Shown in pieces: positions 26,429 to 35,973 of a stretch of DNA of 64,000 nucleotides. The translations under genes and the position numbers were made by a program. The DNA is taken from contig NZ_JAATJS010000007.1 in the NCBI RefSeq assembly GCF_011777495.1, positions 1-64,000 of the forward strand, written 5' to 3'. Under the pieces are notes generated by a model. It saw nothing but the letters and a program-made list of their open reading frames with translations. It did not search any database and was not told the origin of the DNA. How positions within the stretch are numbered: the stretch's first letter is position 1; each line of letters begins with the position of its first letter. This stretch comes from Microvirga terricola. GTDB taxonomy: Bacteria; Pseudomonadota; Alphaproteobacteria; Rhizobiales; Beijerinckiaceae.

Positions 26429-27178
26429 ATGAAGCTTCTGGTGCCTGTGAAGCGTGTCGTCGACTTCAACGTGAAGATCCGGGTGAAGCCCGATGGGTCC
26501 GGGGTTGAGTTGGCGAACGTGAAGATGTCGATGAACCCCTTCGACGAGATCGCTGTCGAGGAAGCGGTCCGGCTGAAGGAGCAGGGCAAGGTGACCGAAG
26601 TGGTCGCCGTTTCCGTCGGCCCGGCGCAGGCGGCTGAGACCCTGCGCACCGCGCTCGCCATGGGCGCGGATCGCGGCATCCTGGTGAAGACGGACGCAAC
26701 CGTCGAGCCATTGGCCGTGGCCAAGATCCTGAAGAAGGTTGTCGAGCAGGAAAGCCCGCAGCTCGTCATCATGGGCAAGCAGGCCATCGACGACGATTCC
26801 AACCAGACGGGCCAGATGCTGGCAGCTTTGCTCGGCTGGCCGCAGGGCACCTTCGCGTTCAAGGTCTCGCTTAATGCCGGCACCATCGACGTCACCCGCG
26901 AGGTCGATGGCGGATTGCAGACGGTCGGCCTCAAGCTGCCGGCCATCGTCACGACGGACCTGCGCCTGAATGAGCCGCGCTACGCGTCTCTTCCCAACAT
27001 CATGAAGGCCAAGAAGAAGCCGCTCGATGAGACCACGCCTGAGGCGCTCGGTGTCGACGTCGCTCCGCGCCTGAAGGTGCTCAAGACGGCGGAGCCCGGC
27101 GGCCGCAAGGCGGGCGTCAAGGTCGGCTCCGTCGCCGAGCTGGTGAACAAGCTCAAAACAGAAGCTGGCGTGCTCTGA
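26429..27178 (+). CDS. etfB: electron transfer flavoprotein subunit beta
   Basis: A 249-residue beta subunit that carries AMP and forms the ETF heterodimer with EtfA. ETF passes electrons from acyl-CoA dehydrogenases to ETF:quinone oxidoreductase. The family opening [16 protein letters not shown] is present, as are the [14 protein letters not shown] and [15 protein letters not shown] (AMP-binding) motifs and the C-terminal recognition stretch [15 protein letters not shown]. etfA follows after 18 bases. Confidence 0.96.
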   Translation: MKLLVPVKRVVDFNVKIRVKPDGSGVELANVKMSMNPFDEIAVEEAVRLKEQGKVTEVVAVSVGPAQAAETLRTALAMGADRGILVKTDATVEPLAVAKILKKVVEQESPQLVIMGKQAIDDDSNQTGQMLAALLGWPQGTFAFKVSLNAGTIDVTREVDGGLQTVGLKLPAIVTTDLRLNEPRYASLPNIMKAKKKPLDETTPEALGVDVAPRLKVLKTAEPGGRKAGVKVGSVAELVNKLKTEAGVL

Positions 27179-27196
27179 GCGGAAGGATTTGAAGAC

Positions 27197-28141
27197 ATGA
27201 CGACGCTTCTCATTGCCGAGCACGACAACGCTCACCTGAAGGACGCCACCAACAAGGCGCTCTCCGCCGCCGCTGCACTCGGCGCGCCCGTGCATGTGCT
27301 GGTGGCCGGCGCGAACGCCAAGGCCGCAGCCGATGCCGCGGCGAAGCTCAGCGGCGTCGAGAAGGTGCTCTTGGCCGACAATGCGGCTTATCAACACCAG
27401 CTCGCCGAGCCGCTGGCGGCGCTGATCGTGTCGCTCGCCGGCCCCTATGACGCCATCGTCGCCCCCGCGACCACGACGGCCAAGAACGTGCTGCCGCGGG
27501 TCGCAGCGCTCCTCGACGTGATGCAGGTCTCCGACATCACCAAGGTCGTCTCGGCCGACACCTTCGAGCGGCCGATCTATGCCGGCAACGCCATCCAGAC
27601 CGTGCAGGCGACGGACGGCAAGAAGGTTATCACCGTGCGCACGGCCTCCTTCCCGGCGGCTGCCGAGGGCGGTTCCGCCCCGGTCGAGAGCGTGGCCCCG
27701 GCTGCCGATCCGCAGGTCTCGACCTTCAAGGGCGAGGAGATCGCCGTGTCCGACCGGCCGGAGCTGACTTCGGCCAAGATCATCATCTCGGGCGGCCGCT
27801 CGCTGGGCTCGGCGGAGAACTTCGCCAAGTACATCGAGCCCATCGCCGACAAGCTCGGCGCGGCCATGGGCGCGTCGCGCGCGGCGGTCGATGCGGGCTA
27901 TGCCCCGAACGATTGGCAGGTCGGCCAGACCGGCAAGGTCGTGGCGCCAGACCTTTACATCGCGGTCGGCATCTCCGGCGCAATCCAGCACCTCGCCGGC
28001 ATGAAGGACTCCAAGGTCATCGTCGCCATCAACAAGGACGAGGAGGCCCCGATCTTCCAGGTGGCCGATTACGGCCTCGTCGGCGACCTGTTCACAATCC
28101 TGCCTGAACTTCAGGAGGAGTTGACCAAAGCCGGTCGTTGA
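27197..28141 (+). CDS. etfA: electron transfer flavoprotein subunit alpha
   Basis: A 314-residue alpha subunit with the FAD domain at the C-terminus: [31 protein letters not shown], and the [19 protein letters not shown] signature. The N-terminal domain opens [20 protein letters not shown]. It forms an operon with etfB and the hydroxyacyl-CoA dehydrogenase, linking beta-oxidation or butyrate metabolism to the respiratory chain. Confidence 0.96.
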   Translation: MTTLLIAEHDNAHLKDATNKALSAAAALGAPVHVLVAGANAKAAADAAAKLSGVEKVLLADNAAYQHQLAEPLAALIVSLAGPYDAIVAPATTTAKNVLPRVAALLDVMQVSDITKVVSADTFERPIYAGNAIQTVQATDGKKVITVRTASFPAAAEGGSAPVESVAPAADPQVSTFKGEEIAVSDRPELTSAKIIISGGRSLGSAENFAKYIEPIADKLGAAMGASRAAVDAGYAPNDWQVGQTGKVVAPDLYIAVGISGAIQHLAGMKDSKVIVAINKDEEAPIFQVADYGLVGDLFTILPELQEELTKAGR

Positions 28142-28218
28142 GGTCAGGAATGAAGAAGAGCCAGGCGGGCCTCCTGCCCGGTTCTTTCGATGGCAAGGAG
28201 GTTCGGGGCGGCGGACAG

Positions 28219-29100
28219 ATGGGTATCGAGATCAAAACCGTTGGCGTGATCGGCGCCGGTCAGATGGGCAGCGGCATCGCCCATGTTTGCTCGCTGGCAG
28301 GCTTCGGCGTGCGGCTGCACGATTTGTCCGAGGAGCGGATCAAGACCGGCCTCGCGACAATCAACGGCAACATGTCCCGTCAGGTCGCCAAGGAAACGAT
28401 CAAGGATTCCGAGCGTCAGGCCGCCCTCGCCCGGATCGTGCCGGCGCTCTCCTACGACGACCTTTCGCCCTGCGATATCGTGATCGAGGCCGCGACCGAG
28501 AATGAGGAAGTGAAGCGCAAAATCTTCACCGCACTCTGTCCGTCCCTGCGTCCCGAGACGATGATCGCGACCAACACGTCTTCGATCTCAATCACGCGCC
28601 TCGCCGCCTCGACGGACCGGCCGGAGCGCTTCATCGGCATCCATTTCATGAACCCCGTGCCGGTGATGCAGCTCGTCGAGCTGATCCGCGGCATCGCGAC
28701 CGAGGATGCGACTTACGAATCCTCCAAGGAATTCATCGGCAAGCTCGGCAAGACGGCGACCGTCTCGGAAGATTTCCCGGCCTTCATCGTCAACCGCATT
28801 CTCCTGCCGATGATCAACGAGGCGATCTATACGCTCTATGAGGGCGTCGGATCGGTCGATGCCATCGACACCGCCATGCGGCTCGGGGCCAACCACCCCA
28901 TGGGCCCGCTCCAATTGGCGGACTTCATCGGCCTCGATACCTGCCTTTCCATCATGCAGGTACTGCACGAAGGCCTCGCCGACTCGAAATATCGCCCCTG
29001 CCCGCTTCTCGTGAAATACGTGGAAGCCGGATGGCTTGGGCGCAAAGCCAAGCGCGGCTTCTACGATTACCGCGGCGAAAAGCCCGTTCCGACCCGCTAA
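28219..29100 (+). CDS. hbd: 3-hydroxybutyryl-CoA dehydrogenase
   Basis: A 293-residue NAD(P)-dependent enzyme that interconverts 3-hydroxybutyryl-CoA and acetoacetyl-CoA. The Rossmann motif GAGQMG is at 12-17, the catalytic histidine His142 in GIHFMNPVPVM, and the SSISIT and NHPMGPLQLADFIGLD motifs are present. I chose the ATG at 28219 because the NAD-binding strand begins within 10 residues. The frame is open further back and overlaps the etfA stop, but homologues rarely carry such an extension. It is the third gene of the etfBA-hbd set common in Hyphomicrobiales. Confidence 0.93.
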   Translation: MGIEIKTVGVIGAGQMGSGIAHVCSLAGFGVRLHDLSEERIKTGLATINGNMSRQVAKETIKDSERQAALARIVPALSYDDLSPCDIVIEAATENEEVKRKIFTALCPSLRPETMIATNTSSISITRLAASTDRPERFIGIHFMNPVPVMQLVELIRGIATEDATYESSKEFIGKLGKTATVSEDFPAFIVNRILLPMINEAIYTLYEGVGSVDAIDTAMRLGANHPMGPLQLADFIGLDTCLSIMQVLHEGLADSKYRPCPLLVKYVEAGWLGRKAKRGFYDYRGEKPVPTR

Positions 29101-29104
29101 GGCC

Positions 29105-29623
29105 TCAAACGAAGCGCCGGAACAGGTCGGCGAAGAAGTAAGGGCCGAAGCTCCACAGCCCGGCCCAAAACACCGCTCCGATGGCGTTGGCACTGACGAA
29201 GTGGAGCCATGGCATCCCAACCGTGCCTGCGACCAGCCCATTGAGCTGGCGCAGCAGCACGACGAACCGCGCCGTCATCACCATCACGAAGCCCTTCTCT
29301 CGCGCCACGCCTTCGAGATGGGACAAACGCTCCGGCGTTAGCTTCACCAAAGATCCATAGCGGTGCAGCAGGGGGCGGCCGCCGTAGCGGCCGATGAGGT
29401 AGCCGGTGCTGTCGCCAAGCACGGCCGCCGACCAGGCCGCGAGAAAGACGTGCCCGATGGCAAGGTCGCCCCTCGTCGCCAGCACCGCAGCTCCGATGAG
29501 AGCGCTTTCACCCGGCAGCGGCGCACCGAAACTCTCGAGATAGATGATGACGAAAAGGGCCGCGACGCCATAGGCCGCGACGGCCGCATCGAACGAGCCC
29601 AGGCCATGCTCCAGGACGCTCAT
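29105..29623 (-). CDS. DedA family (VTT domain) membrane protein
   Basis: A 172-residue membrane protein of the DedA/SNARE-associated family. It has the re-entrant motif ESFGAPLPGESALIG at about 30-45, then GDSTGYLIGRYGG and the conserved RFVVLLRQLNGLVAG with the key arginine. DedA proteins are linked to phospholipid and undecaprenyl-phosphate flipping and to membrane potential. I chose the ATG at 29623 because GGGAGG lies 6 bases upstream. Confidence 0.88.
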   Translation of the reverse strand: MSVLEHGLGSFDAAVAAYGVAALFVIIYLESFGAPLPGESALIGAAVLATRGDLAIGHVFLAAWSAAVLGDSTGYLIGRYGGRPLLHRYGSLVKLTPERLSHLEGVAREKGFVMVMTARFVVLLRQLNGLVAGTVGMPWLHFVSANAIGAVFWAGLWSFGPYFFADLFRRFV

Positions 29624-29824
29624 GGGACCTCCCGCCTTCGTCACCGCCTCTCGTCTAAGCGGCTCGCCAGTATTCACGCTCCGACATCATCCGTCACCTT
29701 GTCGGTACTCATGCGATTTCTGTGGGTGTGGCATGAAGGGCGCGTGGTTACGCTTCACAACAGCGTCACAGTTTCATAGTCTGATACAAACGGGATACAG
29801 ATCTTCTCTCTTCGAGGAGGTGAG

Positions 29825-30394
29825 GTGACGATACACGTCCAGCCTGTTGTGCGACCGGAGGCCTGCCCGGCCCTCGTCCTCAATGCCGATTACCGGCCTT
29901 TGAGTTACTACCCCTTGTCGATCTGGTGTTGGCAGGATGCGATCAAGGCGGTGTTTCTCGACCGGGTGAACATCGTCTCAGAGTATGACAAGGTCGTGCG
30001 AAGTCCGACCTCGGAAATCCGCCTCCCCTCGGTCATCTCGCTCAAGACCTACGTCAAGCCTTCCCGACAACCGGCCTTCACCCGCTTCAACGTCTTCCTC
30101 CGCGACCGTTTCACCTGCCAATATTGCGGCACCCACGAGGATCTGACCTTCGATCACGTCATTCCCCGCTCCAAGGGCGGCCAGACGACCTGGGAAAACG
30201 TGGTCGCCGCCTGCGCCCCCTGCAATCTGCGCAAAGGCGACCGAATGCCCCGTGATGTGGAAATGTGGCCGCGCCAAAGCCCCTTCGCTCCGACACTGAA
30301 CGATCTGCATTCCAATGGGCGTCTATTCCCGCCCAATTATCTGCACGAAAGCTGGCTCGACTATCTCTACTGGGACAGCGAACTCGAACCGTAG
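29825..30394 (+). CDS. HNH endonuclease
   Basis: A 189-residue protein common in Hyphomicrobiales. The C-terminal HNH/beta-beta-alpha-metal domain shows CQYCG at about 99-103, LTFDHVIPRSKGG, the asparagine in TWENVVAAC, and CAPCN, a full zinc-plus-HNH set. The N-terminal part (VLNADYRPLSYYPLSIWCWQ) is conserved in this house-keeping HNH family. The cellular role is unclear. The GTG start at 29825 has GAGGAGGTGA overlapping just upstream. Confidence 0.9.
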   Translation: MTIHVQPVVRPEACPALVLNADYRPLSYYPLSIWCWQDAIKAVFLDRVNIVSEYDKVVRSPTSEIRLPSVISLKTYVKPSRQPAFTRFNVFLRDRFTCQYCGTHEDLTFDHVIPRSKGGQTTWENVVAACAPCNLRKGDRMPRDVEMWPRQSPFAPTLNDLHSNGRLFPPNYLHESWLDYLYWDSELEP

Positions 30395-30398
30395 CCGC

Positions 30399-30887
30399 TT
30401 AAATCCGGTTCTTCGGAGCGGCGAAGCCCGCCACGCCGGCGAGCCCTAGCGAAATCAGCACGTTCCAGCCGGCCAGCGACAGGCCGAGGAAACGCCACGC
30501 GGCCTCGGTGCAGCTCACTACCCGCGTCTTCTGCAGCTGATTGAGAAAATCGCCAACGTTGCCCGCGCCACCGCCAGCCGCCCCGCCGCAATCGCTAGGG
30601 CCTAGCCACCAGCCCCATTCGACGCCTGCGTGATAGGCGCCCATGCCTGCGCTGACGATGAAGACCAGCACCAAAAGCCACAGGCCGAGCCGCGCCCATT
30701 GCCGAGGCAGAAGAGCGCTCGCCAGAGCCAGTGGAATGCCGAGATAATAGGGATCGCGCTGCATGAGGCAGAGCTTGCAGGGTTGATAGCCCCAGACATG
30801 CTGGAACACGAGCGCGCCGCCGATCGTCGCCGCTGCTCCCAGCGCGACGGCGAGCGCCGCCTGCCGAACGTCCAATTTGAAGCGCAT
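30399..30887 (-). CDS. dsbB: disulfide bond formation protein B
   Basis: A 162-residue inner-membrane protein with four helices. It re-oxidises DsbA and passes electrons to quinone. The first redox pair is PCKLC (Cys37 and Cys40) in the first periplasmic loop after the first helix. A second pair comes from DCGG and VSCTEAAW in the long second loop. The ATG at 30887 starts the first helix. It ends 4 bases from the convergent HNH gene. Confidence 0.88.
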   Translation of the reverse strand: MRFKLDVRQAALAVALGAAATIGGALVFQHVWGYQPCKLCLMQRDPYYLGIPLALASALLPRQWARLGLWLLVLVFIVSAGMGAYHAGVEWGWWLGPSDCGGAAGGGAGNVGDFLNQLQKTRVVSCTEAAWRFLGLSLAGWNVLISLGLAGVAGFAAPKNRI

Positions 30888-30900
30888 CGCTCTCGATCTC

Positions 30901-31488
30901 TCAGAAAAGGTACCGGAAGGCGACAAACCCGCCGACGATCACGGCGACGGAGACGGCCGCGACCAGGTTGAAGTGATTGTCGATGACACGTTTAATCGTC
31001 GACCCGAACTTGCTCATCAAAAATCCGACCATGAAGAAGCGCGCCCCGCGCGTGATGATCGAAAGCACGATGAACCAGCCAAGATTATACCCGGCAAAGC
31101 CTGAGGTGATCGTGACGAGCTTGTAGGGGATCGGCGTCAGGCCTTTGAGCAGGATGATCCAGTGCCCGTATTGGGCATAAGAGTGCCGAAACGCCTCCGC
31201 ACCCTGAGTCAGGCCATAAAGCTGAAACAGCCAGGTGCCGACCGAATCGTAGAGCAGCAGGCCGATCATGTAGCCGAGCACCCCGCCAATAACGGACGAG
31301 ATCGTGCAGATGAGGGCGTAGCTCCAGGCCTTGTCGGGCCGCGCCAGCATCATCGGCACGAGCATCACATCCGGCGGAACCGGGAAGAACGAGCTTTCCG
31401 CGAAAGACACGGCGGCCAGCGCGTAGGGAGCCGAAGGCCGGCCCGCGAGGGAAAGGGTCCAGTCGTAGAGGCGTCTCAGCATGGACAT
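30901..31488 (-). CDS. YqaA family (VTT domain) membrane protein
   Basis: A 195-residue DedA-superfamily membrane protein of the YqaA branch. Marks are FAESSFFPVPPDVMLVPMMLARP with the re-entrant loop, SVIGGVLGYMIGLLLYDSVG and KGLTPIPYKLVTITSGFAG. It opens MSMLRRLYDWTLSLA; the second methionine (31482) is an equally good start. It lies 13 bases upstream of dsbB on the same strand, so the two are likely co-transcribed. Confidence 0.86.
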   Translation of the reverse strand: MSMLRRLYDWTLSLAGRPSAPYALAAVSFAESSFFPVPPDVMLVPMMLARPDKAWSYALICTISSVIGGVLGYMIGLLLYDSVGTWLFQLYGLTQGAEAFRHSYAQYGHWIILLKGLTPIPYKLVTITSGFAGYNLGWFIVLSIITRGARFFMVGFLMSKFGSTIKRVIDNHFNLVAAVSVAVIVGGFVAFRYLF

Positions 31489-31637
31489 CCGAGGGGTGCG
31501 ACGAGGATTGGGGCCGTCCGGCCGTTCCTCCTTTGAGCACAAGCACGCGCCCCTGACGAGGGGTGTGCATGCCGCGCCCGATCACATCTCCTCCATTGAC
31601 CCCGCTTCATACCCCATGGTAACTCGGCAACCGCGTT

Positions 31638-31722
31638 GCCCCTGTGGCGGAATTGGTAGACGCGCTCGACTCAAAATCGAGTTCCGCAAGGAGTGCTGGT
31701 TCGATCCCGGCCAGGGGCACCA
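31638..31722 (+). tRNA. tRNA-Leu (anticodon CAA)
   Basis: The acceptor stem GCCCCTG pairs with CAGGGGC at the end, followed by A and an encoded CCA. The anticodon arm CTCGA-CTCAAAA-TCGAG gives CAA, which reads UUG. The long variable arm fits leucine, and the T loop TTCGATC is standard. It is a complete 85-base tRNA gene. Confidence 0.97.
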
Positions 31723-31822
31723 TTCATCACGCCGCTTTCGGTGAGCCGCGAACAATCCCCTCTTCGCGCTTTCGGTATTTGCGACATCAAGCTCTCGTCA
31801 CAGGCGCGCGTTCTTATTCGCG

Positions 31823-32350
31823 CTACCGTGCCAGCCCCCGAAACGCCGCCACCACATTCTCATAAACCGGCCGCTTGAACGGAATGATCAGCTCTGGCAG
31901 GCGGCTCATTTCTTCCCAGCGCCATTCGTCGAATTCCGGTTTGTGGTGGCCGCCGCCGGGTTGAAGAATGTTGATCTCGCTTTCATCGCCCTCGAAGCGG
32001 AAGGCGAACCACTTTTGGATCTGGCCGCGATAGCGCCCGCGCCAGGCGCGGCCGGCCACCATGGAGGGCAGGTCGTAGGCGTACCAGTCGGGTGCTTCGG
32101 CCAAGAGGCTGACCGTGCTGACGCTGGTTTCCTCATAAAGCTCGCGGATCGCGGCCTGATAGGGGTCTTCACCCGGATCGATGCCACCTTGCGGCATCTG
32201 CCAGGCATAGCCGTCCGCCACATGCTCGCTGCCGGATTCGGAGCGGCGGCGGCCCACGAAAACCAGTCCTTCGCTGTTGAGAAGCATCACGCCGACGCAG
32301 GACCGGTAGGGCAGATCCTTCAGGTTCGGTACTCCCTTCGCGCTCCTCAT
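31823..32350 (-). CDS. rppH: RNA pyrophosphohydrolase
   Basis: A 175-residue Nudix hydrolase that removes pyrophosphate from 5'-triphosphate mRNA or splits dinucleoside polyphosphates. The Nudix box is complete at 55-77 (GGIDPGED, then REL-YEE). It has the RppH/NudH opening [13 protein letters not shown] and the late WRWEEM motif. I chose the ATG at 32350 because the frame upstream (to 32419) is not conserved and AGAGAGG lies about 10 bases ahead. It follows ctpA, but a terminator stands between them. Confidence 0.92.
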   Translation of the reverse strand: MRSAKGVPNLKDLPYRSCVGVMLLNSEGLVFVGRRRSESGSEHVADGYAWQMPQGGIDPGEDPYQAAIRELYEETSVSTVSLLAEAPDWYAYDLPSMVAGRAWRGRYRGQIQKWFAFRFEGDESEINILQPGGGHHKPEFDEWRWEEMSRLPELIIPFKRPVYENVVAAFRGLAR

Positions 32351-32434
32351 CGGACATAAACCTCTCTTGTGCGGGATATAAGAGTGACGCTTCAGACAGC
32401 CCGAGACAAGCCTTTCCACACGTCGCTCGAATCG

Positions 32435-32465
32435 AAAAAGCCCGGCGGTGGTTAACCGCCGGGCC
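32435..32465 (-). terminator. terminator after ctpA
   Basis: Read leftward: GGCCCGGCGGT, loop TAACC, ACCGCCGGGC, then TTTTT. A strong intrinsic terminator 33 bases beyond the ctpA stop. Confidence 0.88.
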
Positions 32466-32497
32466 TGATGAATTCGCAGACAAAGAGTGACAGCGCC

Positions 32498-33814
32498 TTA
32501 GTTTGGCGAAGTCGTCGCGTTGGAGGCACCCTTGCGCACGCCATGGAGGTAGTCGTAGGCGGCGATCAGCTGCTTGTCCTTCGAGGCATCCGGCGGGATA
32601 TAGGCGGAGGAACCGCCGCGCTCTTCCTTCTCGGCGCCATTCTGAAGGTGGCCCTTCAGACCGGCTTCGCCCTTGGTCTCGTCCTTGCCCTTCAGCTCGT
32701 CCGGGATGTCCTGCAACACCTCGACATCCGGCTCGATGCCCTTGGCCTGGATCGAGCGGCCCGACGGCGTGTAGTACCGGGCAGTGGTCAGGCGCACGGC
32801 ACCGTTGCCCCCGAGCGGAATGATGGTCTGCACGGAGCCCTTACCGAAGGAGCGGGTGCCGAGCACCGTGGCGCGCTTGTGATCCTGCAACGCACCGGCC
32901 ACGATCTCGGAAGCCGAGGCCGAGCCGCCGTTGACCAGAACCACGAGCGGCTTGCCCTTGGTCAGGTCGCCCGACTTGGCATTGAAGCGCTGCGTGTCCT
33001 CAGGATTGCGGCTGCGGGTCGAAACGATCTCGCCGCGATCGAGGAACGCATCGGACACCATGATCGCCTGGTCGAGCAGGCCACCGGGGTTGTTGCGCAG
33101 GTCGATGACGAAGCCGGAAAGCTTGTCGGCGCCGATATCGCTCGTGAGCTTGTCGATGCCGGCCTTCAGGCCTTCATAAGTCTGCTCGTTGAACTGGGTG
33201 ATGCGCAGCACGCCGACGTCGCCTTCGACACGGGCGCGAACGGGCCGAACCTTGATGGTCTCGCGCGTCAGCTTCACCTCGATCGGATCCTTCGCTTCCT
33301 TGCGCTGGATCTTGAGCATGACGGACGAGTTGACCGGACCGCGCATCTTGTCGACGGCTTGGTTCAGGTTGAGACCCTGAACGTTGTCGCCGTCGATCTG
33401 CGTGATGACGTCGTTGGCGAGAATGCCAGCGCGCGAAGCAGGCGTGTCGTCGATGGGGGTGACGACCTTCACGAGGCCATCCTCCATCGTCACCTCGATG
33501 CCGAGGCCACCGAATTCGCCGCGCGTCTGCACCTGCATGTCACGGAAGCTCTTGGCATCCATGTAGCTGGAATGCGGATCGAGCGAGGTCAACATGCCGT
33601 TGATGGCCGACTCGACCAGCTTCGGCTCATCCGGCTTCTCGACATAATCCGTGCGAATCTTTTCGAACACGTCGCCGAAAAGGCTCAGCTGACGATAAGT
33701 GTCGGACGAGGCGGCAATTGCGCTCGTGCTCGACAGCAAGCTCGTCTGCGACACCATCGTCGCAGAACCGGCACCAATGGCCACGCCAAGAATTAAAAGG
33801 GACAGTTTGCGCAT
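32498..33814 (-). CDS. ctpA: S41 family carboxy-terminal processing protease
   Basis: A 438-residue periplasmic protease with a signal peptide (hydrophobic 4-33), a PDZ domain at about 95-180, and the S41 catalytic core. The catalytic Ser300 in GGSASASE and Lys325 in RSFGKGS are spaced by exactly 25, as in known CtpA enzymes. The C-terminal tail is low-complexity. Such proteases trim or degrade envelope proteins, including murein hydrolases. The ATG overlaps the stop of the EnvC-like gene (TAATG), so translation is coupled, and the pairing suggests joint control of cell-wall cutting. Confidence 0.93.
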   Translation of the reverse strand: MRKLSLLILGVAIGAGSATMVSQTSLLSSTSAIAASSDTYRQLSLFGDVFEKIRTDYVEKPDEPKLVESAINGMLTSLDPHSSYMDAKSFRDMQVQTRGEFGGLGIEVTMEDGLVKVVTPIDDTPASRAGILANDVITQIDGDNVQGLNLNQAVDKMRGPVNSSVMLKIQRKEAKDPIEVKLTRETIKVRPVRARVEGDVGVLRITQFNEQTYEGLKAGIDKLTSDIGADKLSGFVIDLRNNPGGLLDQAIMVSDAFLDRGEIVSTRSRNPEDTQRFNAKSGDLTKGKPLVVLVNGGSASASEIVAGALQDHKRATVLGTRSFGKGSVQTIIPLGGNGAVRLTTARYYTPSGRSIQAKGIEPDVEVLQDIPDELKGKDETKGEAGLKGHLQNGAEKEERGGSSAYIPPDASKDKQLIAAYDYLHGVRKGASNATTSPN

Positions 33815-35163
33815 TACCCGCGAACCTTCTCGCTTTGCGATTTCGCCCACCATGGACTCGGATCGATCGAACCGCCGTCTTTCCTGAACTCTACATAGAG
33901 GACGGGATTGTTCTTTTCTATGGCGTTCCCCGTCAGCGACATGAGAGGCGTTTCCCCCATGGTTGCGACTGGTTCGCCAGCGAGCACGAATTGCCCAACA
34001 TCGACGTTGATTTGGTCCATACCGGCCAGAAGAACATAATAGCCCCCGCCGGCATTGATGATCAAGAGTCGACCATATGATCGGAAGGGCCCCGCGAAGG
34101 CCACCCAGCCGTCAGCCGGTGATACGACATTTGACTTCGGACGGGTCGTGATAGAAATGCCGCGCGTCGTTCCGCCATAGCCGTCCGGCACGCCAAAACT
34201 GAGCGTATTTTCGCCGCTGACAGGCCGTGGAAGCAGGCCGCGCGCCTCGGAAAACGGGATTTTGGGAGCAAGCCGCGCAGGGTCGCGGAAAGCAGCCTGA
34301 GCAAACTTCTCCTTGGCACTGCGCTCCTGGGCTTCCGCCGCCTTGCGAGCCTCGTCCGCGGCGCGCTGAGCGGCCACGCTTTCCTGCTCCATGCGGTCGA
34401 TCAATTCTTTGAGAGTGCCGGCTTGGCGGGCGAGCTCGGCGGCTTTTTCCCGCTCCACCCCGATGTTGCGCTCCACCTCCGCGATGCGGCCCTGCCGGGC
34501 GTTCATCAGCGCCTTGAGGCGTTCCTGCTCAGCGCCCAGAGCCGACAGCTCCGTTCCGAGGGTGGAACGGTCGGTTGCGATGGCATTCTTGAGGCGGACC
34601 AACTCGGCAAGGTCGGACGCGAGCGCTTCGGTCTCAGCCCTCAATTCCGGCAGCACGGCGCCGAGCATGATCGAGGCCCGGACCGCCTCCAGCATATCCT
34701 CGGGCCGCACCAGAACCGCCGGCGGCGGGCGGCGGCCCATACGCTGCAGGGCGGCAAAAACCTCCACGATCACGCCCCGGCGCCCGTCGAGGGAGCGGCG
34801 AATCGCCGTTTCGCTGGCGGCGAGCGTCTGCAGCCGCTGCTCCAGGGAGCGAATCCGATCCTCGGTAGCCCGGGTCCGCTCCGCCGTCTCGATCAGGGCC
34901 GCGTTGAGCTTGGCTCGGTCGGTCTTGATCCCCTCAACCTCGGCTTCGAGCCGCTTGCGGGCCTCGGCGTTCGCCGCCATGGCCTCCTCAAGCGCCTTGA
35001 GATCGTTGGCCCGCTGGACCCGCTGCTCCTCCGTCTCAAGCGGCGGCTGCGGGTTCGCCGCGGGCGCGACGGCCTGCTGCGCCCGCGCCGGCCCGGTCGC
35101 GAGGGCGGCGATCAGGGCGAGGCCAAGAGCTTTGCCGATAGTGGAGAAGCGGAAGCGGTCCAT
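33814..35163 (-). CDS. EnvC-like murein hydrolase activator
   Basis: A 449-residue periplasmic protein with a signal peptide (cleavage after ARA, about 28). A long coiled coil spans residues 45-290, and a C-terminal LytM domain spans about 320-440. The LytM domain lacks the zinc ligands of active M23 enzymes: where HxxxD and HxH would stand it reads SITTRPKS, GGYYVLLAGM and VLYVEFRKD. It should therefore activate amidases at the septum rather than cut peptidoglycan itself, as EnvC does. It is downstream of rlmH (4-base gap) and coupled to ctpA. Confidence 0.9.
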   Translation of the reverse strand: MDRFRFSTIGKALGLALIAALATGPARAQQAVAPAANPQPPLETEEQRVQRANDLKALEEAMAANAEARKRLEAEVEGIKTDRAKLNAALIETAERTRATEDRIRSLEQRLQTLAASETAIRRSLDGRRGVIVEVFAALQRMGRRPPPAVLVRPEDMLEAVRASIMLGAVLPELRAETEALASDLAELVRLKNAIATDRSTLGTELSALGAEQERLKALMNARQGRIAEVERNIGVEREKAAELARQAGTLKELIDRMEQESVAAQRAADEARKAAEAQERSAKEKFAQAAFRDPARLAPKIPFSEARGLLPRPVSGENTLSFGVPDGYGGTTRGISITTRPKSNVVSPADGWVAFAGPFRSYGRLLIINAGGGYYVLLAGMDQINVDVGQFVLAGEPVATMGETPLMSLTGNAIEKNNPVLYVEFRKDGGSIDPSPWWAKSQSEKVRG

Positions 35164-35166
35164 GCG

Positions 35167-35661
35167 TCAGGAATCGTCGTGTCCGGCGCGATGATAAGGG
35201 TGACCGGCGATCATTGTCAGCGCCCTGTAGAGCTGCTCGGCCACCAGCGCGCGGACGATCTGGTGCGGCATGGTGAGCGCACCGAAGGAAACGACAAGCT
35301 CGGCCTTCTGGCGGATCTTGGGATCAAGCCCGTCCGGACCCCCGATGATGCAGGCCAGTCCCGCACGGCCCTCATCGCGCCAGTGCCGGATCCGGTTCGC
35401 AAATTCTTCGCTGGTCGGGCTCTTGCCACGTTCGTCGAAGGCGATGATCGCAAACGATCCTGCCTTTTCGAGAAGAACAGAAGCCTCCTCCGCCCGGCGA
35501 TCGTCATCCCGGCGCGCCCGGCTTTCGGGCAATTCGACCATGTCGAGCCCGGCCACGCCGAGGCTCCGGCCCATGCCTTCGATCCTCTGCCTGTATCGCT
35601 CGACCAGCTCCCGCTCGGGGCCGCTCTTGAGACGGCCCACGGCCAGCAAGCTCAATCGCAC
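35167..35661 (-). CDS. rlmH: 23S rRNA (pseudouridine1915-N3)-methyltransferase
   Basis: A 164-residue SPOUT methyltransferase that modifies pseudouridine 1915 in helix 69 of 23S rRNA. The knot and SAM site show FDERGKSPTSEEFA, CIIGGPDGLDP and the C-terminal LTMPHQIVRALVAEQLYRA signature. It follows rsfS by 15 bases, as in most bacteria. Confidence 0.94.
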   Translation of the reverse strand: MRLSLLAVGRLKSGPERELVERYRQRIEGMGRSLGVAGLDMVELPESRARRDDDRRAEEASVLLEKAGSFAIIAFDERGKSPTSEEFANRIRHWRDEGRAGLACIIGGPDGLDPKIRQKAELVVSFGALTMPHQIVRALVAEQLYRALTMIAGHPYHRAGHDDS

Positions 35662-35676
35662 GACAGGCAGCCTCGA

Positions 35677-35973
35677 TTAGCTGGCTTTGTCGTGAGGACG
35701 GTCGGCGCCCCACATCTTCTCGAGGTTGTAGAAGCCACGAACCTCGGGACGGAACACATGGATCAGCACGTCGCCGGCATCGATCAGCACCCAATCGCAG
35801 GCAGGCAGGCCCTCGACGCGCGCATTTCCGAACCCCTTGTCCTTGAGGTCCTGAATGACGCGGTCGGCGATGGCGCCCACATGACGGTTGGAACGGCCCG
35901 ACGTGACGATCATGGTGTCTGCGAGCGAGGTTTTCCCGGCCAGGTCGATGACGACCGTGTTTTCGGCCTTCAT
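35677..35973 (-). CDS. rsfS: ribosomal silencing factor RsfS
   Basis: Binds ribosomal protein L14 and blocks subunit joining in starved cells. The DUF143 core is visible: VVIDLAGKTSLADTMIVTSG, SNRHVGAIAD, CDWVLIDAGDVLIHVF and FYNLEKMWG. The coordinates use the only ATG/GTG/TTG in the frame, at 35973. That start drops the first helix of the fold. The frame continues upstream in conserved style (DLRVVALASIED) to a stop at 36100-36102, with no standard start codon. A CTG at 36087-36085 has AAAGGG 7 bases upstream and would give 136 residues; I think this is the real start. Confidence 0.88.
   Translation of the reverse strand: MKAENTVVIDLAGKTSLADTMIVTSGRSNRHVGAIADRVIQDLKDKGFGNARVEGLPACDWVLIDAGDVLIHVFRPEVRGFYNLEKMWGADRPHDKAS

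Noticed and set aside
26357-27991. Long leftward frame across etfB and etfA
   Set aside because: It is antisense to two well-conserved genes and has no recognisable protein features.
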